Source of the DNA: Virgibacillus proomii | Lineage (GTDB): Bacteria > Bacillota > Bacilli > Bacillales > Amphibacillaceae | Direction: 5' to 3' | Assembly (NCBI RefSeq): GCF_900162615.1 | Contig: NZ_FUFN01000009.1 | Coordinates: 558,519-622,518 of the forward strand | Length of the DNA stretch: 64,000 bases | Part shown: positions 28,135 through 37,687 of the stretch, piece after piece | How positions within the stretch are numbered: the first letter of the stretch is position 1 | Layout of the letters: every line of letters begins with the position of its first letter | Made by a program: the position numbers and the translations under genes | The notes under the pieces: generated by a model | What the model was told of the DNA's origin: nothing | Seen by the model: only the letters and a program-made list of their open reading frames with translations | Database searches by the model: none

Positions 28135-28485
28135 ATAAGTGAATCTTCATTCATTAGGGGGGCTTTCTTTCTCCCCTACTGATAGGAGCATAATAAAGGC
28201 TAAGATCGTGACATCTTGTTACAAACGCTTTTACGATCAACATCCTTGGAAAACAGCAATGTATTGCTATCGTAGCTTTCCATGTCCTTGAAAAATCGCG
28301 ACGTTCATTCAAGAAGCATTCCTTATCCTTTAAAAATCGTGAAGTATCGCTGCCGTGATTTTTTCTTGACCTGGCACCCGAACAAATCAGGCTTTTAGGT
28401 TCTGTTATCTCCCATTCAGACTTCTTTGTATTATCTACAACCTTTGATAACGGGGGTCTTGTTGCCTCTTAGATACGGGGATAAA
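28135..28485 (+). repeat. R1 type-B element (with nested module B)
   Basis: It starts like R1 (AATAAGTGAATCTTCATTCA, then a TTAGGGG/CCCCTA stem). It then has ATCCTTGGAAAACAGCAATG, GTAGCTTTCCATGTCC and TCCTTTAAAAATCGTGA, which are copies of module B. It ends with a degenerate R1 3' part (GGCTTTTAGGTTC, TCTCCCATTCAGACTTC, GGGGATAAAT). It occupies part of the gap before tagA. The remaining gap 27544-28134 holds only a possible decayed frame. Confidence 0.6.
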
Positions 28486-28617
28486 TAAATTACAATTAAA
28501 CACAAGTTCAAAATCACTGCGTTTTAATATATGTATGGATGGCTTCATCATGCATAAGATAATATTTAGACTGAATTTGAGCCAACTTTTGCTTAAGCAT
28601 AAAGGAGTTTAATAAAT

Positions 28618-29352
28618 ATGAAATTTGTAACCATTATGAATGTACCTTTTTTAAATACTAATCAACGATCTTTCGTTTTGTTATTGCAAGAACGTATTGA
28701 GAAAAAGCAAAAAACTTTTGTTATTACGGCTAATCCTGAAATTGTAATGAGAGCTAATAAAAGCAGGGAACTAATGCAACATATTCAACTGGCTACTTTT
28801 GTCGTTGCTGATGGAATAGGAATTGTTAAAGCGGCTAAAATATTAAAACAACCTCTACCAGAACGAGTTACAGGTTACGATACAATGATCCAATTACTAA
28901 AAATTGCCAACAAAAATTCGTATAAAATTTTTCTAATTGGTGCGAAACAGAAAACATTAAAAAAAGCAATTGAAAAGATAAATACGGATTATCCGAATAT
29001 TAAAATAGTTGGTTCCCAAGATGGCTACTTTAATTGGGAGGACAATGATATATCCGAACGAATCATGCAATTACAGCCAGATATAACTTTTGTTGCATTA
29101 GGTTCTCCAAAACAGGAAAAATGGATTGCTAACAATATTTCTTATTTTAAACATGGAATTTTCATAGGAGTTGGCGGTTCTTTTGATGTAATCTCCGGAA
29201 CAGTGAAGCGTGCACCTGTATTATTTCAAAAATTAAACTTAGAATGGCTTTATCGCCTAATTAAGCAACCTAGTCGATGGAAACGGATGCTTGTTCTACC
29301 GCAATTTGCTATTAAAATTTTTAAACAGAAACTAAAGGGGAAAACTTCATGA
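28618..29352 (+). CDS. tagA: TagA (WecG/CpsF family) ManNAc transferase, 244 aa
   Basis: Adds N-acetylmannosamine from UDP-ManNAc to undecaprenyl-PP-GlcNAc, the second step of the teichoic acid linkage unit, at the membrane surface. Conserved FVITANPEIVMRA near 34, VADGIGIVKAAKILKQPLPERVTGYD near 64-90 with the catalytic aspartate, FVALGSPKQEKWI and GVGGSFDVISGTVKRAP near 190. Family length is normal. SD AAGGAG lies 10 nt before the ATG. It overlaps the following flippase fusion by 4 nt (translational coupling), so tagA, the fusion and csaB form one operon. Confidence 0.9.
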   Translation: MKFVTIMNVPFLNTNQRSFVLLLQERIEKKQKTFVITANPEIVMRANKSRELMQHIQLATFVVADGIGIVKAAKILKQPLPERVTGYDTMIQLLKIANKNSYKIFLIGAKQKTLKKAIEKINTDYPNIKIVGSQDGYFNWEDNDISERIMQLQPDITFVALGSPKQEKWIANNISYFKHGIFIGVGGSFDVISGTVKRAPVLFQKLNLEWLYRLIKQPSRWKRMLVLPQFAIKIFKQKLKGKTS

Positions 29353-32300
29353 GTAAATCAGCCTTTGTAAAGAGCACAATTTTACTAACGATTGCTACAT
29401 TCATTTCAAAGGCTCTAGGCAGTATTTTTCGAATACCTTTACAAAATATAGCTGGTGATACGGTATTAGGTATTTTTAGTCTTGTTTATCCAGTCTACAT
29501 GGTTTCTCTTACCCTTTCTGTGGCAGGAATACCAATCGCAATTTCAAAACTAATTGCCGATGCAAGAGCAAAAAATAACTTTACATATATTAAAGAAATC
29601 TACATGACAGCAAGTATACTTGCTTTACTTTTTGGAATCAGCAGTTTTATCCTTATTTATATCTTTTCGACTCCGATTTCTAATGCATTAGGAGGTACTT
29701 CTATTAAGCCAGCTTTACTAGTCGTAACTGCAACGTTACTAATAGCACCGTACATGGCTGTTTATAGAGGATACTTCCAAGGATTTGGGGATATGAGGCC
29801 AACAGCAATTTCACAGGTTATTGAACAGTTGGTACGAGTAGGATTAATTCTTATTACAGCATTTTACTTCGTGCAAAAAGAGGCTTCGGATGAAACTATA
29901 GGTGGATGGATTATGACTGGTTCCGTTGCAGGTGCGTTTATTTCCCTTTTTTATTTAAAGATCAGATATAAACGTTTTAACTTAAACCATTCTTCTAATA
30001 GAAAATACACTCTTCTGTTATTTTCAAAATGGAGTAAAAAAATACTAAAGCTTTCCATTCCTATTGCTATTGGTGCTATAACGATGGCTTTAATAAATTT
30101 TATTGATTCGTTCACTATCCCCTATGGATTACGGAGTATAGGAGTAAGTGAAAAAAATATTAACTATTTATATGGAATTTATGGACGAGGCCTCTCAATC
30201 GTTCAAATAGCAACCGTCTTTTCAACATCCATTGTATTACCACTAATACCTTTATTAACAAAAAAGGTAGCACAAGGGGATCGGGACGGCGCTCAAAACA
30301 TTATTGAGAAAACTCAACGAGTAACACATATTATTTCATGGCCAGCAGCATTGGGACTTTTTAGTTTGACACTCCCTATAAATATTGCTTTGTTTACGGA
30401 CTTACAAGGAAGCTGGGTGTTAGCTATTATTGGTTTCAGCTCTGTATTTACTTCCTTAACTATTTTAAGTACAGGAATTTTGCAAGGAATGAACTTAGCT
30501 AAATTAGCAGCCACCATTATTATATTTGGTGTACTAATAAAATCCATAGCAAATATTTATTTCATTCAGCTTTTTGGCTTAACCGGTGCCGCTCTATCAA
30601 CTTTAATTGTTTACTTATGCTTATTTTTAATAAACTCCTTTTTTATTTATAAAAATCAACCTTTTTCTTTCATGAAATTAACCGTAGTAAAAATAATCTG
30701 CTCTTCAATTATAATGGGACTGGTTATAGCATTACCATTTCTATATATAAATATAGAAAACTGGTCACGCCTGCAAGCTTTACTATATCTAATCTTTGCA
30801 ATTTTAGCCGGGGCTGGATTATATACATTGCAATTACTTATATTCAAGGTCGTTGATAGTTCAATTATAAAAGAAACAATAAAATCCATCTTTAAAATGG
30901 CTCATAAACCAGCTGGAAAGGATAATAAAAATATGTTTAAACGTAAATGGATATGGATGATCTTAACTGTATTATTAGTAATCACTTTGCCAAAGACCAT
31001 GGAGAGAATAAACGTAGAATCTGAAAATAATACATATGAAATAGTTGTCCCATATGAAGAAGTTGAGAAGCTGGCCATTGAAGATGAAAGATTAACAATC
31101 GACTCTATTCTTACTTCTTTAAAAAAAGCTGGTTTAAACTCCGTCAGCATAACGCCAATCTCATTAAATTGGATGGAGGATCAAAGTATAATTAACATTT
31201 TTAGTGAACAGGAGCTAGCTAGTGCATTACTGTTTAGCGAGCAAAAAGGCGCTATTAATGTAAAGCAACAAGGCTATTATATTACACCACCGCAAGACCC
31301 CTATTTTAAAAATTTAATCGAAAAACTTTTACAACCAGCTACAATTTCGATAAAAAATCAAAACTTCTACTTTTTAAAAAAAGAAGAAGATATTTTATCG
31401 CATAACTTTGCATATAATCAAAAAATCATTGATAAAGTACATGAATATGACTTAAATCCCATTTTTAGAATTGAAAATTCAACGAAACCATTAAACCAAA
31501 TAGTAATAAATCAACTTATTAATGTAAAAAATAAATATAATGCTAACATTTTATTTTCGGGCCAAGAAGTTATCGGTTACCCGAATATTAATAACTTAAA
31601 AAAATGGACAAACCAATTATCTAAAGTAGGGTATCATTTTTATGCTATCGAATTTAGTCTTCAAAGAGGAATACAGACCGTTGCTCGCCAAACCAATTAT
31701 GATATGATTAGGCTCCATAGTATTAATTTGAACAATAAAACAATGGAACAAAACATCGACCAAGCTGCAAGAGCAGTAAAAGAAAGAAAAATACGTTCTA
31801 TTTTCTTTCGTTTTGAAGATGGTGATGCTATTGCGAGTATAGAAAGTGCTAAACATTTTATTAAAAATGTCCATACAAAATTATCGCCAAATTACCATAG
31901 TGGTTCTCCATCAACTTTTAAGGAAATAAATATACCAAAATGGACCCAAATTGTTATTTTAATTTCAGGTATCCTCTTCACTGGATTAGAAGTATCAACA
32001 CTTAGAAGTAGAATGCTTGTTATTGCTGCTAGTATATTTATGACCTGTTTAGCTATTTTATATCTAGTTAGCCAAAAATTATTATTACTGCAAGGATTTG
32101 CACTAATCATAGGTATAGTAGCGCCAATTTTTAGTATATTGTCTACAATGACGTTGCAGAGAACTACCATACGCTATATATCGTTACAATATTTAAAAGC
32201 TCTCAGTATTACCTTTGTAGGGATATTAATTGTCATCGGATTATTAAATGGAAACGAATTTATTACGGGATTTGAAATATTTAGAGGGGTTAAATTAGTA

Positions 32301-32795
32301 TATATAGTCCCGATTGTTTTCATAAGCGTATATTTGCTTTGGAGAGAAGGTTTGAAGCTTTTAAACCAATCTGTGAAATACTGGCATCTTGCCTTATTAT
32401 CTCTAATTGGCATAGTTGGATTATATTATATTACTCGTACAGGTAATAATGCTGCAGTAAGCAGCATTGAGCTAATGGTTAGAAGCTCGTTAGAAGAATT
32501 ATTATATGTCCGACCAAGAACGAAGGAATTTTTAATAGGTTTTCCACTTTATCTGCTAGCTATTTATGTAATTAACTTCAAAAGCCTATTAGGAAAGTTA
32601 CTATTAATACCTGGTGTAATTGGATTTTTATCAATTATGAATACTTTTACGCATATTCATATTCCTTTGCATATTTCATTATTAAGGTCAGCTTATAGTA
32701 TAATAATTGGTTATGTTATTGGGCTGCTATTTATATTCTTATATAAAAAATGTGCACCTGTAGTTGAAAAATGGATTAGCAAGAGGTGGGCATAA
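29349..32795 (+). CDS. Fusion: MATE/SpoVB-type polysaccharide flippase + DUF5693, 1148 aa
   Basis: Residues 1-520 are an oligosaccharide flippase of the SpoVB/MurJ type: KSTILLTIATFISKALGSIFRIPLQ, about 14 transmembrane helices, and GTGILQGM. Residues 529-1148 are a DUF5693 protein: one helix (WIWMILTVLLVITLPKT), NNTYEIVVPYEEVEKLA, an extracytoplasmic region to about 860, then 7-8 helices. In related genomes DUF5693 genes are commonly separate and next to csaB. An internal AAAGGA (30917-30922) sits 10 nt before ATG 30933 (codon 529), so the DUF5693 half may also be made on its own. The predicted role is moving a lipid-linked wall-polysaccharide precursor outward before or after CsaB pyruvylation. 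Confidence 0.8.
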   Translation: MSKSAFVKSTILLTIATFISKALGSIFRIPLQNIAGDTVLGIFSLVYPVYMVSLTLSVAGIPIAISKLIADARAKNNFTYIKEIYMTASILALLFGISSFILIYIFSTPISNALGGTSIKPALLVVTATLLIAPYMAVYRGYFQGFGDMRPTAISQVIEQLVRVGLILITAFYFVQKEASDETIGGWIMTGSVAGAFISLFYLKIRYKRFNLNHSSNRKYTLLLFSKWSKKILKLSIPIAIGAITMALINFIDSFTIPYGLRSIGVSEKNINYLYGIYGRGLSIVQIATVFSTSIVLPLIPLLTKKVAQGDRDGAQNIIEKTQRVTHIISWPAALGLFSLTLPINIALFTDLQGSWVLAIIGFSSVFTSLTILSTGILQGMNLAKLAATIIIFGVLIKSIANIYFIQLFGLTGAALSTLIVYLCLFLINSFFIYKNQPFSFMKLTVVKIICSSIIMGLVIALPFLYINIENWSRLQALLYLIFAILAGAGLYTLQLLIFKVVDSSIIKETIKSIFKMAHKPAGKDNKNMFKRKWIWMILTVLLVITLPKTMERINVESENNTYEIVVPYEEVEKLAIEDERLTIDSILTSLKKAGLNSVSITPISLNWMEDQSIINIFSEQELASALLFSEQKGAINVKQQGYYITPPQDPYFKNLIEKLLQPATISIKNQNFYFLKKEEDILSHNFAYNQKIIDKVHEYDLNPIFRIENSTKPLNQIVINQLINVKNKYNANILFSGQEVIGYPNINNLKKWTNQLSKVGYHFYAIEFSLQRGIQTVARQTNYDMIRLHSINLNNKTMEQNIDQAARAVKERKIRSIFFRFEDGDAIASIESAKHFIKNVHTKLSPNYHSGSPSTFKEINIPKWTQIVILISGILFTGLEVSTLRSRMLVIAASIFMTCLAILYLVSQKLLLLQGFALIIGIVAPIFSILSTMTLQRTTIRYISLQYLKALSITFVGILIVIGLLNGNEFITGFEIFRGVKLVYIVPIVFISVYLLWREGLKLLNQSVKYWHLALLSLIGIVGLYYITRTGNNAAVSSIELMVRSSLEELLYVRPRTKEFLIGFPLYLLAIYVINFKSLLGKLLLIPGVIGFLSIMNTFTHIHIPLHISLLRSAYSIIIGYVIGLLFIFLYKKCAPVVEKWISKRWA

Positions 32796-33883
32796 TGCAT
32801 ATCGTACTTTCTGGATATTATGGGTTTGACAATGTTGGAGATGAAGCAATACTATTTTCGATTATTCAGGCATTAAGAAAATTACAGCCGGATATAGAAC
32901 TCACTGTTTTATCGCATCATCCTAAAAAAACATCAGAAATTTATGATGTTAAGTCCGTTAGTCGTAATAACATAAATAAAATTATCCAAGCGCTTAAAAA
33001 GTCTGATGGATTAATTAGTGGTGGAGGGAGCTTATTACAAGACAAAACAGGGCACTTTACAATTCCTTATTATTTAGGAATTATAAAGCTAGCAAAACTT
33101 TTAAATAAACCTGTTTTTATTTACGCTCAGGGAATGGGACCAATAAATGGATTCTTAAGTGAGTTGCTAGTTAAAGCAACTCTAAATAAAGTTGACCAAA
33201 TTACCGTTCGTGATGAAGCCTCCCAACATTTATTAAAGGATATCGGAATTAAACAGCCGGCAAAAATTGTACCTGATCCTGTTTTAGGGTTAAATCCGCA
33301 TGATTATAAACATAATTGGCAACCAATCAATGAACTTAACCAAGAAGAATTTATTACTGTAAGTGTGCGTAATTGGCATACTAAATATCCATTTAACGAA
33401 AAGCTTGCTCATTGTCTAGATCTACTTGTTAAAGATGGTTATGGAATTGTTTTTGTACCGATGCATGGCAAACATGATAAAATAAAATCGCAGGAGATTG
33501 CTAAAATAATGCAAGAAAAAAGCTATATATCACCTGCTGACACGCCTTTACAATCTAAAATTTCACTGATTGGGGATTCTAAACTCTTAATTGGGCTACG
33601 TCTACATTCATTAATTTTCGCAGCAATAAACTATACTCCTTTTGTAGCAATATCTTATGATCCAAAAATAGATGCTTTTGCTTCGCTATGTGAGCAACCA
33701 ATAGGTGGAAATGTAGAGTCAGATAACTGGAATGGTCAAACATTATATCAACAAGTAAAAAATATGCTATCCAATTATGAGCGAAACACTGACATACTTA
33801 AAGAAAAAGTCCAGATTTTACAACATCTGGCTCGTAAGACACCAGAGCTAGCATTAAGTGTTTTTTCAAAAAAGGCATATTAA
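32795..33883 (+). CDS. csaB: CsaB polysaccharide pyruvyl transferase, 362 aa
   Basis: Adds a pyruvyl ketal from phosphoenolpyruvate to a secondary cell-wall polymer, the ligand for SLH-domain surface proteins. GYYGFDNVGDEAILFSI at the N-terminus, SGGGSLLQDKTGHFTIPYYLG near 75, YAQGMGPINGFLS, ITVRDEAS and LIGLRLHSLIFAA near 270 are family landmarks. The start is ATG 32795 because GAGGTGGG precedes it and it overlaps the fusion stop (TAATG); the frame extends to GTG 32786. Its presence implies an S-layer or SLH proteins elsewhere in the genome. Confidence 0.9.
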   Translation: MHIVLSGYYGFDNVGDEAILFSIIQALRKLQPDIELTVLSHHPKKTSEIYDVKSVSRNNINKIIQALKKSDGLISGGGSLLQDKTGHFTIPYYLGIIKLAKLLNKPVFIYAQGMGPINGFLSELLVKATLNKVDQITVRDEASQHLLKDIGIKQPAKIVPDPVLGLNPHDYKHNWQPINELNQEEFITVSVRNWHTKYPFNEKLAHCLDLLVKDGYGIVFVPMHGKHDKIKSQEIAKIMQEKSYISPADTPLQSKISLIGDSKLLIGLRLHSLIFAAINYTPFVAISYDPKIDAFASLCEQPIGGNVESDNWNGQTLYQQVKNMLSNYERNTDILKEKVQILQHLARKTPELALSVFSKKAY

Positions 33884-34000
33884 TAACGAAGGCTTTCTTA
33901 ACCAGAGCGTATTAGAATACTGGCTTTTGTTTTTCAGCAAGAACAAAAGCCAAGTGCTCAGTTAGCAATGTACATGTACAAACTCAAGATCTTCTAACGG

Positions 34001-34148
34001 GATAAAGTGAAACTTCATAGGAGTGTTTTTCTCCTTGAATGTTAGTTAAACCAATCGGGGATTTAGGATCCGGTTTTCTCAGCTTGTTCGCAACATCATT
34101 CGCTCATCTTTGAATGGAAAAAAATACGAATCCTTACATCCGGGATAA
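34001..34148 (+). repeat. R1 repeat, GGATCC-stem subtype, first of a tandem pair
   Basis: It starts GGATAAAGTGAAACTTCAT. First stem AGGAG/CTCCT, then AATGTTAG, ACCAATCGGGGATTTAGG, terminal arms GGATCCGG and ACGAATCC (imperfect) around TTTTCTC / GGAAAAA, ending TTACATCCGGGATAAA. It shares its 3' end with the next copy. Confidence 0.85.
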
Positions 34149-34298
34149 AGTGAAACTTCATTTCTTGGAACGCTTTTCCCCAAGAAATGTTAGATGTACC
34201 AATCGGGGATTTAGGATCCGTTTTTCTCAGCTTGCTTGCAACATCATTCGCTCATTTTTGAATGGAGAAAAATACGGATCCTTACATCCGGGATAAAG
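34142..34298 (+). repeat. R1 repeat, GGATCC-stem subtype, second of a tandem pair
   Basis: It starts GGATAAAGTGAAACTTCAT. The first stem is TTTCTTGG / CCAAGAAA. The terminal stem GGATCCGT / ACGGATCC replaces the usual GGTGCCGT / ACGGCACC, and inside it TTTTTCTC pairs with GAGAAAAA. It ends TTACATCCGGGATAAAG. Confidence 0.85.
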
Positions 34299-34466
34299 GA
34301 AGAGACTTGGATAAAACTAAAACAGCTTATTAAAAGACGAACCATAAATCGTCCTTGTACTATAGGAAAGTATAAAATTTTATGGTTTATAGTATAAGCA
34401 AAACTACGGCTTTCGCTAAGGAATTGGCGATAGCCCAAGCTTTTCTAATCTATAAGTAAGTTTTTA

Positions 34467-34545
34467 GCGTAGCCAACATATGTAGACTCCTGAGGGAATA
34501 GTTCAAGCCTCAGCTTCTTCGGAAAGCGAAATATGTTGACGTAGC
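34467..34545. repeat. Bacillaceae CAACATAT...ATATGTTG palindromic repeat
   Basis: CAACATATGTAGACTCCTG at one end and GGAAAGCGAAATATGTTG at the other resemble a G+C-richer intergenic palindrome (CAACATAC, CTCCTGCGGGAG, GGAAAGCGAAGTATGTTG) common in Bacillus genomes. It is non-coding. Confidence 0.5.
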
Positions 34546-34571
34546 GAGGATAGGATTTTTTAACACATATA

Positions 34572-34605
34572 AACCGAACAATTATAAGTGAATTGTTCGG
34601 TTTTT
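34572..34605 (+). terminator. Hairpin with T-tract, plus strand
   Basis: AACCGAACAATT / AATTGTTCGGTT followed by TTTTT. No plus-strand gene ends nearby; csaB ends 690 nt upstream, beyond repeats. Confidence 0.65.
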
Positions 34606-34898
34606 GCTATTTAGTATTTGCTTATGTCCCAATCCCTTCCTTTGGATTCCAACCGAACTGAGGTTAACTTATCGAAGGAAAAAGTTCGAAGTTTGCTAGC
34701 TGCTGCCGCCTGCTAGACGAAACGGATTTAGATTTACAGACATGAACAAATTTTTACATAATTAGTGTTCCAAATTATTCACGTTATTTGGAATTTTCAT
34801 CTCCTATTCTTTTAAAATATCCTTATTGAGAATATAGACCGTAAAACAGTCCGTATTTTTGTATTGCATGCCAACCAAACTCCTCTGATTAAAGACAT

Positions 34899-34943
34899 AA
34901 ATAAAATGCGAACAAAACTTGAAGCTTTGTTCGCATTTTATTT
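34899..34943 (-). terminator. Terminator of the acyltransferase gene
   Basis: AAATAAAATGCGAACAAA / TTTGTTCGCATTTTATTT, an 18-bp stem overlapping the last codons of the acyltransferase gene. Confidence 0.85.
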
Positions 34944-36128
34944 AATATCTCTTAACAAGATATTTTCTTTCTTAGCACGATTTAAACTCAAATGAAACGG
35001 ATCCATTTTTCCAAAGATAGACCAATAGAATGGTATAAACTTATATACAAGCCTAACGGTTAACCAGCTAAGTAAGCTTACAAGCACGAAAGTAACCAAT
35101 TGCCAACTGTGATAGATTATCGGAGCTCCCGAACTAATTAATCCTCTAAAAATCATTAGAAATAATGGGTGTACTAAATAGATTCCAAATGAAGTTGCAC
35201 CAATCTCCATAAAAATTAATTTAGTTTTTAAACTAAATGTTTTATTTGCTATATGTGCTAAATAAAACAGTAACAATCCAGCAAATAACGCGTGAGTCGC
35301 CCAGGCGAACTCTCCAAGATAATTACTTACCATTGTTGGAATGTTATTTGAAACAGAAGAAAATATATTCGTGCGCACAGCATACATATAACTGGTATAG
35401 AGAATTAATAATCCACCGTATCCAGTACCTATCACTATTAAGATACGATCTCTGAAGGTAGATTTTCTTAATTTAAGTTTAATTTCATTATAATATATAC
35501 CAAGATAAGCCCCAATAAAATAAAAAGAAAGGTAAGAAAGTGAAACAGAATTTTTCCATGGAATATGAAAATAACTTTTATTTAATATGACCCATGCCCA
35601 TTGTAATAATAACCCAATCCAGATAGCATGCTTTCTTAGAAATAAAGATTTTTTAAACAGGATTAAAAACAGTGGAAATAACAAATAAAGTTGAACACTG
35701 ATAAAGACAAAGTATAAGTGTGTATGCGCCTTTCCTAAAGCTAATAAAGTAAAAAACCTACTAACTGCATAGGAGATACTAGAATAATCATAATATACAT
35801 ACATTTTTACGATAAAATAGATGAAAGAAAAAATAAAATATGGAATTAAAATGAACTTCAGCCTCTTCATATAAAACCGCTTCATTAATCCCATACTCCA
35901 TTTTCTAGGGTAATAATTGTAAAACAATACAAAACTGCTTAACATAATAAATGTTGGTGTTCCTAATTTACCAGCTATATTAAAAAAGTTATATATTGGA
36001 AATAGCACTGAATCTGTAGGAATATTTGTTACTCCGCTTGATGAGGCATGAACTACCACCACTGCTAAAATGGCAAATGCTCTAGCAAGCTGTATTTCAT
36101 CTAATGATGGCCTTTTTACTGTATTCAC
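34938..36128 (-). CDS. Acyltransferase family 3 membrane protein, 396 aa
   Basis: An integral membrane O-acyltransferase (Acyl_transf_3) with about 10 helices. The N-terminal SLDEIQLARAFAILAVVVVHASSSG carries the conserved R/H pair of the family, and SFIYFIVKMYVYY and LVHPLFLMI mark later helices. Such enzymes acetylate or succinylate surface polysaccharides, peptidoglycan or teichoic acid outside the membrane; there is no SGNH domain, so it is not OatA-like in full. The start is uncertain: GTG 36128 lies 5 nt behind GGGTGA; an alternative GTG 36137 overlaps that site. It stands within the wall-polymer island. Confidence 0.8.
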   Translation of the reverse strand: MNTVKRPSLDEIQLARAFAILAVVVVHASSSGVTNIPTDSVLFPIYNFFNIAGKLGTPTFIMLSSFVLFYNYYPRKWSMGLMKRFYMKRLKFILIPYFIFSFIYFIVKMYVYYDYSSISYAVSRFFTLLALGKAHTHLYFVFISVQLYLLFPLFLILFKKSLFLRKHAIWIGLLLQWAWVILNKSYFHIPWKNSVSLSYLSFYFIGAYLGIYYNEIKLKLRKSTFRDRILIVIGTGYGGLLILYTSYMYAVRTNIFSSVSNNIPTMVSNYLGEFAWATHALFAGLLLFYLAHIANKTFSLKTKLIFMEIGATSFGIYLVHPLFLMIFRGLISSGAPIIYHSWQLVTFVLVSLLSWLTVRLVYKFIPFYWSIFGKMDPFHLSLNRAKKENILLRDIK

Positions 36129-36187
36129 AAATATCACCCAAACTAATATAATTTACATATACAGGATTGCCGACTGTAAAATAAAAC

Positions 36188-36487
36188 TTTATGCAGTGTG
36201 CTTTATCTCCTGTTGATTAAAGTAGAACAAAAGCTAAAATTTCGGCATCCTTGAAAACCACGATGGCAATTCAAGTAGCTTTCCTTATCCTTGAAAAACC
36301 GCGGTGTATCGCTGTCGTAGCTTTCCTTGTCCTTGAAAAAGAAATACGCTTTTTCTGCGTGCGGTGTATCGCTGTCGTAGCTTTCCTTGTTCTGCCGCTC
36401 CAAACAAATTAGGTATTTACGTATCGTTACCTCCTACTTAGACTTTTGCGTATTCTCAATGACTCAGAAGTAGAATCATATGTCACC
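36188..36487 (+). repeat. R1 type-B element, degenerate ends, with three module-B units
   Basis: Module B occurs repeatedly: TCCTTGAAAACCACGATGGC (36250), TCCTTGAAAAACCGCGGTG (36290) and TCCTTGAAAAAGAAATACGC (36331), with TATCGCTGTCGTAGCTTTCC twice. The flanks look like decayed R1 ends (TTTATCTCCTGTTG; TTACCTCCTACTTAGACTTT; GAAGTAGAATC). A small minus-strand frame giving KESYDSDTP repeats is a by-product of the DNA repeat. Confidence 0.6.
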
Positions 36488-36541
36488 TTAAATTCAGGAT
36501 AACTGTAGTTGAAAAGCAAAATTTTACTTAGATGCCATCAT

Positions 36542-37594
36542 TCATTTCGATTTTATCTTAGCTCCCTCAAGCCAATTTAAAACCGGTCGATATTTTTCAC
36601 TAATAATACCTGTTAATTCTACTAGTAACTCTACCATAATTAATACCAAAACTATTATAATGACTGATCCCCACATCGCTGATCGCGTCAAGATAATCCC
36701 TGCTAAACTAAAGAAACCGCTAATAGCATATAGTAAGATCACTGTTTGCCTATGTGTATATCCCATTTTTATGATACAGTGATGTAAATGGGATTTATCC
36801 GGTGAGGACAATGGTTTCTTATGAATAATTCTACGAATAATCGCAAATAACGTATCTAGTATTGGAATAGCTAAGATAATAATTGGCACCATTAATGAAA
36901 ATATAGCTACATTTTTAAACAGACCAATAACTGCTATTACACTGATCATATATCCAAGAAACAAAGATCCAGTATCGCCCATAAAAATCTTTGCAGGATG
37001 AAAATTATATACTAGAAATCCCAAAGTGCTTCCTAATAACATTAAAGAAATTAAAGCTATAGGGAAATTCCCCATTGAAATTGCTAAACCAGATATCGTT
37101 AATAATGCAATAGAAGATACTCCTGCAGCTAATCCATCTAAACCATCAATAAGATTAATTGCATTTGTAATCGCAACAACCCAAAGTATAGTGAGAGGTA
37201 TTGATGCTGCACCAAATTCTATTTTATCTCCAAAAGGCACCGTTATAAATTCTATGCTATATCCCCCAAAGACAGGGACCATCGCTGAAATAACTTGACC
37301 AATTAACTTGACTTTTGCGGAAAGCTGGAACAAGTCATCCATTATTCCCACAAATAAAATGATGGTTGATCCTACAACAATTGGCCAAAAAGGAGCCGTA
37401 CTTGGAAGAAATAACAAAAAACCAATAAAAAAGCTAACATAAATAGATAATCCTCCAAGTCTAGGCATAAGCTTTTTATGAACTTTACGATGGTTTGGTT
37501 TATCAACAGCACCTAATTTAATAGCCAGTTTTTTTACAAGTGGTGTTAAAACAATTGCTGCAATAAAGCATATAATAATACTACTGTAGTTCAC
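36542..37594 (-). CDS. TagO-type UndP-GlcNAc-1-P transferase, second paralogue, 350 aa
   Basis: Same family as 14334-15389, with about 11 helices. RKVHKKLMPRLGG near 37, GIMDDLFQLSAK (Mg2+ aspartates), NAINLIDGLDGLAAG, FMGDTGSLFLGY and HLHHCIIKMGYTHRQ. It would transfer GlcNAc-1-P (or a related sugar phosphate) to undecaprenyl phosphate. The start is GTG 37594 behind GGAGGATCTCC. It stands alone between repeats near the acyltransferase and glycerophosphodiesterase. It may start a second polymer, such as the CsaB-modified one; this is inference. Confidence 0.85.
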   Translation of the reverse strand: MNYSSIIICFIAAIVLTPLVKKLAIKLGAVDKPNHRKVHKKLMPRLGGLSIYVSFFIGFLLFLPSTAPFWPIVVGSTIILFVGIMDDLFQLSAKVKLIGQVISAMVPVFGGYSIEFITVPFGDKIEFGAASIPLTILWVVAITNAINLIDGLDGLAAGVSSIALLTISGLAISMGNFPIALISLMLLGSTLGFLVYNFHPAKIFMGDTGSLFLGYMISVIAVIGLFKNVAIFSLMVPIIILAIPILDTLFAIIRRIIHKKPLSSPDKSHLHHCIIKMGYTHRQTVILLYAISGFFSLAGIILTRSAMWGSVIIIVLVLIMVELLVELTGIISEKYRPVLNWLEGAKIKSK

Positions 37595-37687
37595 GGAGAT
37601 CCTCCTACTTAGGCAATAGTTTATAACCTTCCCTTTTTAAAACAAAATGCGCAAAAGAACATCGAAGCACAATCTCTACTTTTAGAA

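Noticed and set aside
36203..36403. Minus-strand frame giving repeated KESYDSDTP peptides
   Set aside because: It is produced by the module B DNA repeat, has no ribosome binding site, and its ends follow the repeat rather than a gene.
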